The notes under the pieces are model-generated. The model saw nothing but the letters and a program-made list of their open reading frames with translations. It had not been told where the DNA came from and did not search any database. Source: Streptomyces sulfonofaciens (GTDB lineage: Bacteria; Actinomycetota; Actinomycetes; Streptomycetales; Streptomycetaceae). From it: a DNA stretch of 64,000 nucleotides. Positions 8,026 through 15,703 of this stretch are shown piece by piece (the first letter of the stretch is position 1; each line of letters opens with the position of its first letter). Position numbers and translations under genes: made by a program. The DNA lies in NCBI RefSeq assembly GCF_014656295.1, contig NZ_BNCD01000007.1:62001-126000 (forward strand), in the 5' to 3' direction.

Positions 8026-10350
8026 GTGCCACCCCAGCCCGCCACCCCGTCCGATCCGATACCGCCGCGCACCCCCTGGTTCCGCGCGGCGGCACCCCCC
8101 GCGCACGCCGCGGGCGCGGCGTCGGACACCGTCCTGCCCGCGCACGCCGCGCCGGACGGCCACGCATGGCACCCCGCCGTGCCCGCCGCCCCCTACGACG
8201 GCCCACGCCACGCCCGGCGCGAGGGCCGGGACCAGGGCGCACACACGTCCGAGGCCGAGACCGCCGGGCAGCCCCTCGCCGAGAACCACGGCGCGGTGCT
8301 CGCCGCGCGGGACGCGAGGTCAGGCAAGGGCGCCGCGCCCCCGCCGCCCCTCGTCCCGCCGAACCTGAGACGGATCGGCGGCGTGGTGCGCGAGGCGGCG
8401 GTGCCCGCCCTCAAGGCACCCGTGACGCGCGGTTCGCTCGCCGACATCCCCTTCGACAACGCCCGCGAGGCGCCCGGGGCCGCCGTGCTCAGCCGCAAGG
8501 TGACCCAGCAGCCCGGCGTGCACGGCGAGGCGGCCGACAGGACAGAGAGGGCGGAGAGGGCGGAGAGGGCCGAGGGAGCCCAGCGGGGCGAGAGAGCGGA
8601 GCCCGACGCGGGCTCGCGCTGGGTCGACGTCACCGCGCGCGACTTCGCCCAGGAGGTGCTCGACGTCGCCAAGGGCCTGATCGCGGCTGGTCTCGCACCG
8701 GGCGACCGGCTCGCCATCATGGCCCGCACCACCTACGAGTGGACCCTGCTCGACTTCGCCGCCTGGGCCGCGGGCCTGGTCACCGTCCCGGTCTACCCGA
8801 CCTCCTCCGCCTTCCAGATCCGGTGGATCCTCCAGGACTCCGGTGCCGTCGCGCTCGCCGTGGAGACCGCGGCGCAGGCCGCCGCGCTCGAACCGGAGCG
8901 CGACCGGCTGCCCGACCTCGCCCACCTGTGGAGCTTCGAGAAGGCGCCCGGCGACCGGTTCGGGAAGGGCGGCATCCGCCGCCTCGCCGAGCTGGGCCGC
9001 ACCGCGCACGTCACCGACCAGGAGGTCGCCGCGCGCCGCGCCCGCCTGACTCCCGAGTCGGTGGCCACCATCGTCTACACCTCGGGGACCACCGGCCGGC
9101 CCAAGGGCTGTGTCATCACCCACGGCAACTTCTTCGCCGAGGTCGACAACGCCGTCGAACTCCTCCACCCGTGCTTCAGGTCGATCACCAAGGAGCCCGC
9201 GAGCACACTGCTGTACCTGCCGCTCTCCCACATCTTCGGCCGGATGGTCGCGGTCGGCTGCCTGCGCGCCCGGGTGCGGCTCGGCCACGCGCCGTCCATC
9301 CGCACCGAGGACCTCCTCGCCGACCTCGCCGGTTTCCGGCCGACGTTCCTGCTGGCGATCCCGTACGTCCTGGAGAAGGTCTTCAACACCGGCCGCGCCA
9401 CCGCGGAGAAGATCGGCCGTGCCGCCTCCTTCGACCGCGCCGCCGCCGTCGCCCGGCGCTACGGTGAGGCGACCCAGGCCCGGCTGTTCGGCACGGGGCC
9501 GGGGCCGGGGCCCGCGCTGCGGCTGGCGCGCGCGCTCTACGACCCCCTGGTCTACCGCAGGATCCGGGCGGCCCTCGGCGGTCGCGTCCGGTACACCATC
9601 TGCGGCGGCTCACCGCTCGGCCGCCGCCTCGCCGCGTTCTACGCCGGCGCCGGTATCGAGATCTTCGAGGGCTACGGCCTCACGGAGTCCACCGCCGCCG
9701 CCACGGTCACCCCGCCGCTGCGGCCCCGGCTCGGCACGGTCGGCTGGCCGCTGCCCGGCATGGGCGTGCGGATCGCGGACGACGGCGAGATCCTGCTCCG
9801 CGGCGGCCAGGTGTTCTCCGGCTACTGGGACGCCCAGAGCGGCGGCCCCGTCGACGCGTCCGTCGACGGCTGGCTGCCGACCGGCGACATCGGCACGCTG
9901 GACGACGAGGGGTATCTGTCCATCACCGGCCGGAAGAAGGACATCCTGATCACCACCGGCGGCAAGAGCGTCGCGCCGGCGCCCCTGGAGGACTGGCTGC
10001 GCGCCCACCCGCTCGTCGGCCAGTGCCTCGTCCTCGGCGACGACCGCCCGTACATCACCGCCCTGATCACCCTGGAGCCGGACGGGGCCGCCCACTGGCA
10101 GGAGATGCGCGGCAAGACGCACCTGAGCATGGCGGAGCTGGTCGACGACCCCGACCTCCGGGCGGCGCTGCAACGCGCCGTGGACGACGCCAACCGCCTT
10201 GTCTCCCGCCCCGAGTCCATCCGCCGCTTCGCCGTCCTGCCGGTCGACTTCACGGAGGAGAACGGCTATCTGACCCCGTCCCTGAAGGTCAAACGACGTG
10301 CGATCGAACGGGACTTCGCGGCGGAGATCGAGCGGTTGTACGCCAGGTGA
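8026..10350 (+). CDS. Long-chain acyl-CoA synthetase (AMP-forming)
   Basis: This is a 774-residue adenylate-forming ligase that activates a fatty acid with ATP and CoA. The core motifs are IVYTSGTTGRPKGCVITH (A3), the downstream GYGLTESTAAAT (A5), YLPTGD-like WLPTGDIGTLDDEGYLSITGR (A7-A8) and GRKKDILITTGGKSVAP (hinge and A10 region). GTG 8026 has an excellent AAGGAG site 6 nt upstream. Relative to the family the protein has about 115 extra N-terminal residues rich in Ala, Pro and His, and an acidic/basic RAERAERAE-type insert near residue 175. GTG 8382, just before the usual family start, is an alternative. It stands alone, convergent with metX. Confidence 0.88.
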   Translation: MPPQPATPSDPIPPRTPWFRAAAPPAHAAGAASDTVLPAHAAPDGHAWHPAVPAAPYDGPRHARREGRDQGAHTSEAETAGQPLAENHGAVLAARDARSGKGAAPPPPLVPPNLRRIGGVVREAAVPALKAPVTRGSLADIPFDNAREAPGAAVLSRKVTQQPGVHGEAADRTERAERAERAEGAQRGERAEPDAGSRWVDVTARDFAQEVLDVAKGLIAAGLAPGDRLAIMARTTYEWTLLDFAAWAAGLVTVPVYPTSSAFQIRWILQDSGAVALAVETAAQAAALEPERDRLPDLAHLWSFEKAPGDRFGKGGIRRLAELGRTAHVTDQEVAARRARLTPESVATIVYTSGTTGRPKGCVITHGNFFAEVDNAVELLHPCFRSITKEPASTLLYLPLSHIFGRMVAVGCLRARVRLGHAPSIRTEDLLADLAGFRPTFLLAIPYVLEKVFNTGRATAEKIGRAASFDRAAAVARRYGEATQARLFGTGPGPGPALRLARALYDPLVYRRIRAALGGRVRYTICGGSPLGRRLAAFYAGAGIEIFEGYGLTESTAAATVTPPLRPRLGTVGWPLPGMGVRIADDGEILLRGGQVFSGYWDAQSGGPVDASVDGWLPTGDIGTLDDEGYLSITGRKKDILITTGGKSVAPAPLEDWLRAHPLVGQCLVLGDDRPYITALITLEPDGAAHWQEMRGKTHLSMAELVDDPDLRAALQRAVDDANRLVSRPESIRRFAVLPVDFTEENGYLTPSLKVKRRAIERDFAAEIERLYAR

Positions 10351-10542
10351 GCCCCCTGGGGGCGGCCGGCCCGGACACGGCGGCGAGTGCCCCGCTGCGG
10401 GCGGTGGCCGGTGTGCCGCCCCGGCCCACCGGCCGCCGTCCACTCCGCTTCCGGTCCGCCGCTTCCGGTTCGCCCCCTTCCGGCCCTTCCGGTCCGCCCC
10501 TTGCGGCCCGCGCCTTCCGGGCGCCGCTGCACCGGCCCCGCC

Positions 10543-11721
10543 TCATCCGCCCCCGCTCCACCGGCCCGTCGGCGGTGCCGGTGGGCCCAGCAGGTCATGG
10601 ACCATCCGGGACACCTGTGCCGTCTCGATCAGGAAGCCGTCGTGGCCGTGCGGCGAGGCGATGACCCGGTGTTCGGCGCCGGGGACGGCCGCGGCGAGGC
10701 GGGCCTGGAGCGGCGGCGGGTACAGCTCGTCGGAGTCCACGCCGGCGATCACCGCCGGAGCGGTGATCCGGGCCAGCGCCGCCGCGGTGCCGCCCCGGGC
10801 GCGCCCGATGTCGTGGTGGTTCATCGCCTCGGCGAGGACCACATAACTGCCCGCGTCGAATCTGCGCACCAGCTTCGCCGCGTGATGGTCGAGATAGGAC
10901 TCCACCTGGCGGCGGCCGCCGTGCCACGGGTCCTCGCCGGGCTGTGCGGCCCGCCCGAAGCGGTGTTCCAGCTCGGCCCGGCCGCGGTAGGTGAGGTGGG
11001 CGAGCCGCCGGGCTATGCCCAGGCCGGTGTGCGGACCGCGGCCCGGTCCCGCGTCGTGGTAGTCGCCGCCGCGCCAGCCCGGATCCGCGCGGATCGCGGC
11101 GAGCTGGACCTGGGTGCAGGCCAGTTGGCGGGCGGTGGCGGCGGCGGGCGCCGCGAGGACGAGCAGTGCGCCGGTGCGCCGGGGATGGCCGACGGCCCAC
11201 TCAAGGGCCCGCATCCCGCCCATCGACCCGCCCGCGACCAGCGCCCACCGCTCGATGCCCAGCAGGTCCGCGAGCCGTGCCTCGGCGGCCACCTGGTCCC
11301 GCTGCGTCAGCACCGGGAACGAGGAGCCCCAGCGCCGTCCGTCCGGCCGCCGGGCGGCCGGTCCCGTGCTGCCCTGGCAGCCGCCCAGCACGTTGGGCGC
11401 CACGATGAACCACCGGTCCGGATCCAGCGCCCGGCCCGTTCCGATCAGCCCGTCCCACCAGCCCGCCGTGGGATGCCCGGGCCCGGCGGGGCCCGCGGCG
11501 TGGCTGTCACCGGTGAGCGCGTGCAGCAGCAGCACCGCGTTGGAGGCGTCCGGCGCGAGGCGTCCCCACGTCTCGTACGCGATCCGCACCCCGGTCAGCT
11601 CGCCGCCCGCCTCCAGCGCCAGGGGCTCCGCCAGGCTCACCCAGCGGCGCCGTCCGGCCGGGTCCCCGTCCTGCCAGGCGCCGCTGGCCGGTGGCAGGGG
11701 CTCGGCCGCCGGGCCGGGCAC
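10543..11721 (-). CDS. metX: Homoserine O-acetyltransferase (MetX)
   Basis: This alpha/beta-hydrolase acyltransferase makes O-acyl-homoserine for methionine synthesis. The nucleophile elbow is GGSMGG, and the other triad residues are likely the Asp of VIAGVDSDELYP and the His of SPHGHDGFL. It lies directly downstream of metY on the same strand, and the pair forms the direct-sulfhydrylation route. The start is unclear: GTG 11721 gives 392 residues, but the frame is open back to a CTG at 11829 that overlaps the metY stop (CTGA); that stretch encodes a Ser-Asp-Ala repeat. No good ribosome site precedes either, so coupling to metY is likely. Confidence 0.92.
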   Translation of the reverse strand: MPGPAAEPLPPASGAWQDGDPAGRRRWVSLAEPLALEAGGELTGVRIAYETWGRLAPDASNAVLLLHALTGDSHAAGPAGPGHPTAGWWDGLIGTGRALDPDRWFIVAPNVLGGCQGSTGPAARRPDGRRWGSSFPVLTQRDQVAAEARLADLLGIERWALVAGGSMGGMRALEWAVGHPRRTGALLVLAAPAAATARQLACTQVQLAAIRADPGWRGGDYHDAGPGRGPHTGLGIARRLAHLTYRGRAELEHRFGRAAQPGEDPWHGGRRQVESYLDHHAAKLVRRFDAGSYVVLAEAMNHHDIGRARGGTAAALARITAPAVIAGVDSDELYPPPLQARLAAAVPGAEHRVIASPHGHDGFLIETAQVSRMVHDLLGPPAPPTGRWSGGG

Positions 11722-11825
11722 GGCGGTGGTGTCCGTGCCCGGCCCGGCACCCGAGGGGCCGGGGGCGTCGGAGGCGTCGGAGGCGTCGGAGGGGGAGGGC
11801 AGGGCGCCGGAGCGGGCGTCGACGC

Positions 11826-13196
11826 TCAGGACGCGCCCTCCGCCGCCGCTCCCTTCACCGCGCGGAACCCGGCCTCCAGGTCGGCCTTGAGGTCCGCGAT
11901 GTTCTCCAGGCCCACCGACAGGCGCACCAGCCCCGGCGCCGCCCCGGTCGCGGCCAGTTGCTCCCCGGTGAGCTGACTGTGCGTGGTCGACGCCGGATGG
12001 ATGATGAGGCTGCGGACGTCACCGATGTTGGCGAGGTGGCTGAACAGCTCCACCGCGTCCACGAACCGCTTGCCGGCCGCCACGCCGTCCCGCAGTTCGA
12101 AGGCGAGCACCGCGCCCGCGCCGCGCGGCAGGTAGCGCTGTGCGGCGGCGTGCCAGCGGTTGGACGCGAGGCCCGGGTAGTGCACGGCGGCGACCTCGTC
12201 GCGCTGCTCCAGCCACTCGGCGAGCGCCAGCGCGTTGGCCGAGTGCCGCTCCACCCGCAGGCTGAGCGTCTCCACGCCCTGGAGCAGCAGGAACGCGGAG
12301 TGCGGCGCGATCGCGGGCCCGATGTCCCGCAGCAACTGCACCCGGAGCTTCACGGCGAAGGCGCCGGGGCCGAGGTCGGGCCAGTAGCGCAGGCCGTGGT
12401 AGCTGGGGTCGGGCTCGTGGAAGTCCGGGAAGCGGTCCGGGTGGCCGCCGAAGTCGAAGGTGCCGCCGTCCACCACGACTCCTCCGATGGTGGTGCCGTG
12501 CCCACCGAGGAACTTGGTCGCCGAGTGCACCACGAGGTCCGCGCCGTGCTCGATCGGGCGCAGCAGGTACGGGGTCGGCACGGTGTTGTCGACGATCAGC
12601 GGCAGTCCCGCGGCGTGTGCGGTGTCCGCCACGCCGCGTACGTCGAGGACGTTGCCGCGGGGGTTGCCCAGCGTCTCGGCGAACAGCGCCTTCGTGGTGG
12701 GCCGGATGGCGGCGCGCCAGGCGTCGAGGTCGTCCGGGTCGTCGACGAAGGACACCTCGATGCCGAACTTGGGCAGGGTGTGCCTGAAGAGGTTGTACGT
12801 GCCGCCGTACAGGCTCGTGCTCGACACGATGTGGTCGCCGGCGCGGGCCAGGGTCAGGATCGTCAGGGTCTCGGCGGCCTGCCCGGACGACAGCGCCACC
12901 GCGGCCACCCCGCCCTCCAGGGCCGCGACGCGCTGCTCGAAGACGTCCTGCGTCGGGTTGTGGATGCGGGTGTAGATGTTGCCGGGTTCGGCCAGGGAGA
13001 AGAGGTCGGCGGCGTGCTGCGTGTCCCGGAAGACGAACGACGTCGTCTGGTAGACCGGCACCGCACGCGCGCCCGTCGCCGGGTCGGGTTGGGCACCGGC
13101 GTGGATCTGCTTGGTCTCGAAGGACCAGGCGTGGGCGTCGGACGACGGCTCGTCGGGTGTGTGACCGGCGGTCACCGAGTCGAGCGGCTGGCTCAT
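11826..13196 (-). CDS. metY: O-acetylhomoserine sulfhydrylase (MetY)
   Basis: This 456-residue PLP enzyme of the Cys/Met metabolism family combines O-acetylhomoserine with sulfide to give homocysteine. The PLP lysine lies in HSATKFLGGHG, and other family landmarks are SGQAAE, SLYGGTYNLF and IVDNTVPTPYLLRP. It starts at ATG 13196 within an ATGA overlap with the stop of a short leader ORF, so its translation is probably coupled to that leader. metX follows immediately. Regulation by sulfur-amino-acid supply through the leader is inferred, not shown. Confidence 0.95.
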   Translation of the reverse strand: MSQPLDSVTAGHTPDEPSSDAHAWSFETKQIHAGAQPDPATGARAVPVYQTTSFVFRDTQHAADLFSLAEPGNIYTRIHNPTQDVFEQRVAALEGGVAAVALSSGQAAETLTILTLARAGDHIVSSTSLYGGTYNLFRHTLPKFGIEVSFVDDPDDLDAWRAAIRPTTKALFAETLGNPRGNVLDVRGVADTAHAAGLPLIVDNTVPTPYLLRPIEHGADLVVHSATKFLGGHGTTIGGVVVDGGTFDFGGHPDRFPDFHEPDPSYHGLRYWPDLGPGAFAVKLRVQLLRDIGPAIAPHSAFLLLQGVETLSLRVERHSANALALAEWLEQRDEVAAVHYPGLASNRWHAAAQRYLPRGAGAVLAFELRDGVAAGKRFVDAVELFSHLANIGDVRSLIIHPASTTHSQLTGEQLAATGAAPGLVRLSVGLENIADLKADLEAGFRAVKGAAAEGAS

Positions 13197-13333
13197 CGGG
13201 AGGACTTTCCCTTCGGCGGGGCGGCGGGGCCTTGCGGCCCGGAGGGGTGCGCGCGGGGTCGGAGCCCGCGGCGACAGCTACCGCTCGTCACCCGGCCGTA
13301 GTCCACGTGGCGGCGCCTCACGAGGAAAACCAT
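13193..13333 (-). CDS. Putative sulfur-responsive leader peptide upstream of metY
   Basis: A 46-codon ORF from ATG 13333 ends in a TGA that overlaps the metY ATG (ATGA). Its N-terminal part, MVFLVRRRHVDYGRV, then TSGSCRR, closely resembles the short Streptomyces ORFs of pattern L-V-x-R-x-H-V-D-L-x-R ... C that are annotated as putative leader peptides and often precede sulfur-assimilation genes. The single Cys is codon 20. The tail after it is Arg/Pro-rich and may be untranslated in some conditions. GTG 13321 is an alternative start. I infer cysteine-dependent ribosome stalling or coupling control of metY-metX; no classic SAM riboswitch sequence was found here. Confidence 0.65.
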   Translation of the reverse strand: MVFLVRRRHVDYGRVTSGSCRRGLRPRAHPSGPQGPAAPPKGKSSR

Positions 13334-13579
13334 GACGCAAGGTAATCACCGAAGTGCGGACGGTGCACCACCTGCCGGGCAGGTTTCACACGGTCGTAGC
13401 AAAAGCCCGGCGGATCGGTTTGCGACCGCCCTGCCCGGATCCGTCTGTGCTGCCCGCTCGGGGCCCGGTGCGCGGGCCCGACCCGGCGCGGGCGGGGACC
13501 CGGTACCGGCAGGGGGCGCCCTGCACCGGCAGGGGGCCGACAGCGGATGGGGTCCCGGGCGGGGGGCGACACAGGCAGA

Positions 13580-13619
13580 GGCCCCGGCCGCGTCGCGCTG
13601 GCGACGACGGGCCGGGGCC
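13580..13619 (-). terminator. Hairpin terminator of cold-shock gene
   Basis: The 10-bp arms GGCCCCGGCC (13580-13589) and GGCCGGGGCC (13610-13619) pair perfectly, and the 20-nt loop contains a second GTCGC/GCGAC stem. It lies 56 bp beyond the cold-shock stop codon and before the metY leader, so it would separate the two transcripts. It lacks a U-tract, as is common in Streptomyces. Confidence 0.7.
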
Positions 13620-13674
13620 CCTTGGGTACTGCTATCCGTTCCGGATCAGGTCCCGAGGCACCTCGGGGCCCCGA

Positions 13675-13878
13675 TTACATCGGGGTGACGTTCTCCGCCT
13701 GCGGGCCCTTCGGGCCCTGCGTGACGTCGAAGCTCACGGCCTGGTTCTCCTCGAGGGAGCGGAAGCCGGTCGCGTTGATCGCGGAGTAGTGGACGAAGAC
13801 ATCGGGGCCCCCGCCTTCCTGGGCGATGAAGCCAAAGCCCTTTTCGGCGTTGAACCACTTCACGGTTCCGGTAGCCAT
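13675..13878 (-). CDS. Cold-shock domain protein (CspA family)
   Basis: This is a 67-residue single cold-shock domain, full length for the family. The RNA-binding motifs RNP1 (KGFGFIAQ) and RNP2 (VFVHYSAI) are intact. It acts as a cytoplasmic single-stranded nucleic-acid chaperone. ATG 13878 is preceded by AAGGAGG 4-5 nt upstream, a near-perfect site; the frame extends further but without support. The 5' untranslated region is long and structured (see the hairpin at 13959-13986), as is typical for cold-shock genes. Confidence 0.96.
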   Translation of the reverse strand: MATGTVKWFNAEKGFGFIAQEGGGPDVFVHYSAINATGFRSLEENQAVSFDVTQGPKGPQAENVTPM

Positions 13879-13958
13879 AAGCCCTCCTTGGGCCAAAGGG
13901 TTGCCCTGCTCCAGAACCTGCTGTTGTGAGGCAACTGCATAAGTCTGAAAACGACGAA

Positions 13959-13986
13959 AGCCTGCGGGTTACATGCTCCGCAGGCT
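13959..13986 (-). promoter_or_regulatory. Hairpin in cold-shock 5' UTR
   Basis: AGCCTGCGG (13959-13967) and CCGCAGGCT (13978-13986) form a perfect 9-bp stem with a 10-nt loop, about 80 nt before the cold-shock start codon. A second pairing, GTTGCC near 13903 with GGCAAC near 13930, lies closer to the gene. A folded leader of this sort could give temperature-dependent translation; that is inference. Confidence 0.55.
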
Positions 13987-14267
13987 CTGTACTGCAAGGG
14001 AAACCAAACTGCAACTTGCGTGCGAGCCTAGCACGCACCACGCCAAAAGCAATAGAGGGCAAGATCACTTCACTCGGATGCCGGAAGGCTTCGGACCGTA
14101 TTGACAACGCGGCGGGTGCGGCACTCGACGGCACGGCCCCTGCCTCGCCGCGGCGCCGGCCCGAGGAGCGGTCGCCGGGCGGTCGCCGGGCGGCCGCCGG
14201 GCTGGCTGGCAGGTGTCCTCGGGGGCGTCGGCGGGGACCTGGTGGCGGTGCGCGATCGCCCGGGGGC

Positions 14268-14273
14268 TAGTCT
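14268..14273 (+). promoter_or_regulatory. -10 element of leaderless mqnA promoter
   Basis: TAGTCT at 14268-14273 is followed by exactly 6 nt and then the GTG start of mqnA, so transcription would begin at or next to the start codon. No ribosome-binding site is present, in keeping with a leaderless mRNA. A convincing -35 element was not seen. Confidence 0.55.
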
Positions 14274-14279
14274 CGCGAT

Positions 14280-15179
14280 GTGGACAATTCTCCCGCGGAC
14301 TCAGTCACAGGCCCGGGCGGCGATGAGCGCCCCGGCCAGCTACGCGTCAGGCCGCGCGTCGGTCACATCCAGTTCCTGAACTGCCTTCCCCTCTACTGGG
14401 GGCTCGCACGGACCGGGACCCTGCTGGACCTCGAACTCTCCAAGGACACCCCCGAGAAACTCAGCGAGCAACTGGTGCGGGGTGATCTCGACATCGCGCC
14501 CGTCACGCTGGTGGAGTACCTGCGCAACGCGGACGACCTGGTCGCCTTCCCCGATCTCGCGGTCGGCTGCGACGGCCCCGTGATGTCCTGCGTGATCGTC
14601 TCGCAGGTGCCGCTCGACCAGCTCGACGGCGCCCGGGTCGCGCTCGGCTCCACCTCCCGCACCTCCGTACGGCTGGCCCAGTTGCTGCTGTCCGACCGGT
14701 ACGGGGTGCGGCCCGACTACTTCACCTGCCCGCCCGACCTCGGTCTGATGATGCAGGAGGCGGACGCCGCCGTGCTGATCGGCGACGCCGCGCTGCGCGC
14801 CAACCTGCACGACGGCCCGCGGCTCGGTCTCGACGTGCACGACCTGGGCGCGCTCTGGAAGGAGTGGACGGGGCTGCCCTTCGTGTTCGCCGTCTGGGCC
14901 ACCCGCCGGGAGTACCTGGAGCGCGAGCCCCGCATGGTGCGCCAGGTCCACCAGGCGTTCCTGGACTCCCGCGACCTGTCGCTCGAGGAGGTCGGCAAGG
15001 TCGCCGAGCAGGCCGCACGCTGGGAGGCGTTCGGCGAGGACGTGCTGGCCCGCTACTTCACCACGCTCGACTTCCGCTTCGGGCCCGCGCAGTTGGAAGG
15101 GGTCACGGAGTTCGCCCGCCGGGTCGGCCCCACGACCGGCTTCCCCGCGGATGTCCGGGTGGAACTCCTGCGGCCCTAG
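14280..15179 (+). CDS. mqnA: Chorismate dehydratase, futalosine pathway (MqnA)
   Basis: This 299-residue protein of the MqnA/MqnD periplasmic-binding-like fold makes 3-enolpyruvyl-benzoate from chorismate, the entry to the futalosine route to menaquinone. Family features are the early HIQFLNCLPLYWGL, DIAPVTLVEYL, VALGSTSRTSVRLAQLLL and the downstream LGALWKEWTGLPFVFAVW. I call it MqnA rather than MqnD from overall likeness to the Streptomyces protein and its place before a Ser/Thr kinase gene. GTG 14280 follows a -10-like hexamer at leaderless spacing. mqnC lies 6 kb downstream. Confidence 0.9.
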   Translation: MDNSPADSVTGPGGDERPGQLRVRPRVGHIQFLNCLPLYWGLARTGTLLDLELSKDTPEKLSEQLVRGDLDIAPVTLVEYLRNADDLVAFPDLAVGCDGPVMSCVIVSQVPLDQLDGARVALGSTSRTSVRLAQLLLSDRYGVRPDYFTCPPDLGLMMQEADAAVLIGDAALRANLHDGPRLGLDVHDLGALWKEWTGLPFVFAVWATRREYLEREPRMVRQVHQAFLDSRDLSLEEVGKVAEQAARWEAFGEDVLARYFTTLDFRFGPAQLEGVTEFARRVGPTTGFPADVRVELLRP

Positions 15180-15209
15180 CAGAAGCTGCCCGAATTCCGT
15201 ACCGCTTTT

Positions 15210-15241
15210 CCGGGGCCGTCCGCATTCCGGGACGGCCCCGG
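15210..15241 (+). terminator. Hairpin terminator after mqnA
   Basis: The 12-bp arms CCGGGGCCGTCC (15210-15221) and GGACGGCCCCGG (15230-15241) pair perfectly around an 8-nt loop, 30 bp after the mqnA stop. Confidence 0.75.
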
Positions 15242-15703
15242 GTGAATTCCACGTGACGTGCCGGTGGGTTCCGCGGTCCTTTCGCGGGCGCGCGGGTGAA
15301 CGCGGTGCCTCGGGCGGTGAACGCGGCGCATTGCGGCGGCCCGCCGAATTCGCGCCGCACCGCACCACACCGCACCGCACCACGACCGGCACCGCGCCGC
15401 ACCACACCGCACCGCGAACGGTGCGGTGGTGTCGCGGAGCGTGCCGGGATGAGCGCGGAGGGTGCGGGTGGGGCGCCGCGGTCGGTCGTCGCGGTCCGCC
15501 GCCGTGGCCCGCCTTCGCGGGATTCGGGCGAGGTCCCGCGGCACGTGGCTCGGGCGCAGTCCTGTGGAGCACCTCGGCCCGGGGCTACGCTGCCGGGCAC
15601 AGGGGGTTCGGCACCGGACGACGGTGCCGGGCGGAGCAGTCCGCAGGGGCCGGTGCGGTGCGCGCGGTCCGGGGCGGACCTCGTTCGGGGGAGGTCGTTC
15701 GGC
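15242..15703. other. Gene-free interval with GCACC repeats upstream of the kinase
   Basis: This 460-bp stretch holds no supported gene. Bases about 15355-15430 consist of interspersed CGCACC and CACACCGC blocks, ending in a GTGCGGTGGTG segment that could fold back on them. The kinase frame remains open through part of it but without a ribosome site, so it is treated as noncoding. It probably contains the kinase promoter; I could not place it. Confidence 0.6.

Noticed and set aside
13197..13440. SAM riboswitch upstream of metY
   Set aside because: The conserved GGCAACC-type core and kink-turn sequences of SAM-I/SAM-IV were not found. A leader ORF explains the region better.
15296..15703. N-terminal extension of the Ser/Thr kinase
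   Set aside because: It translates the GCACC repeat region; ATG 15704 has a ribosome site and sits just before the kinase Gly loop.
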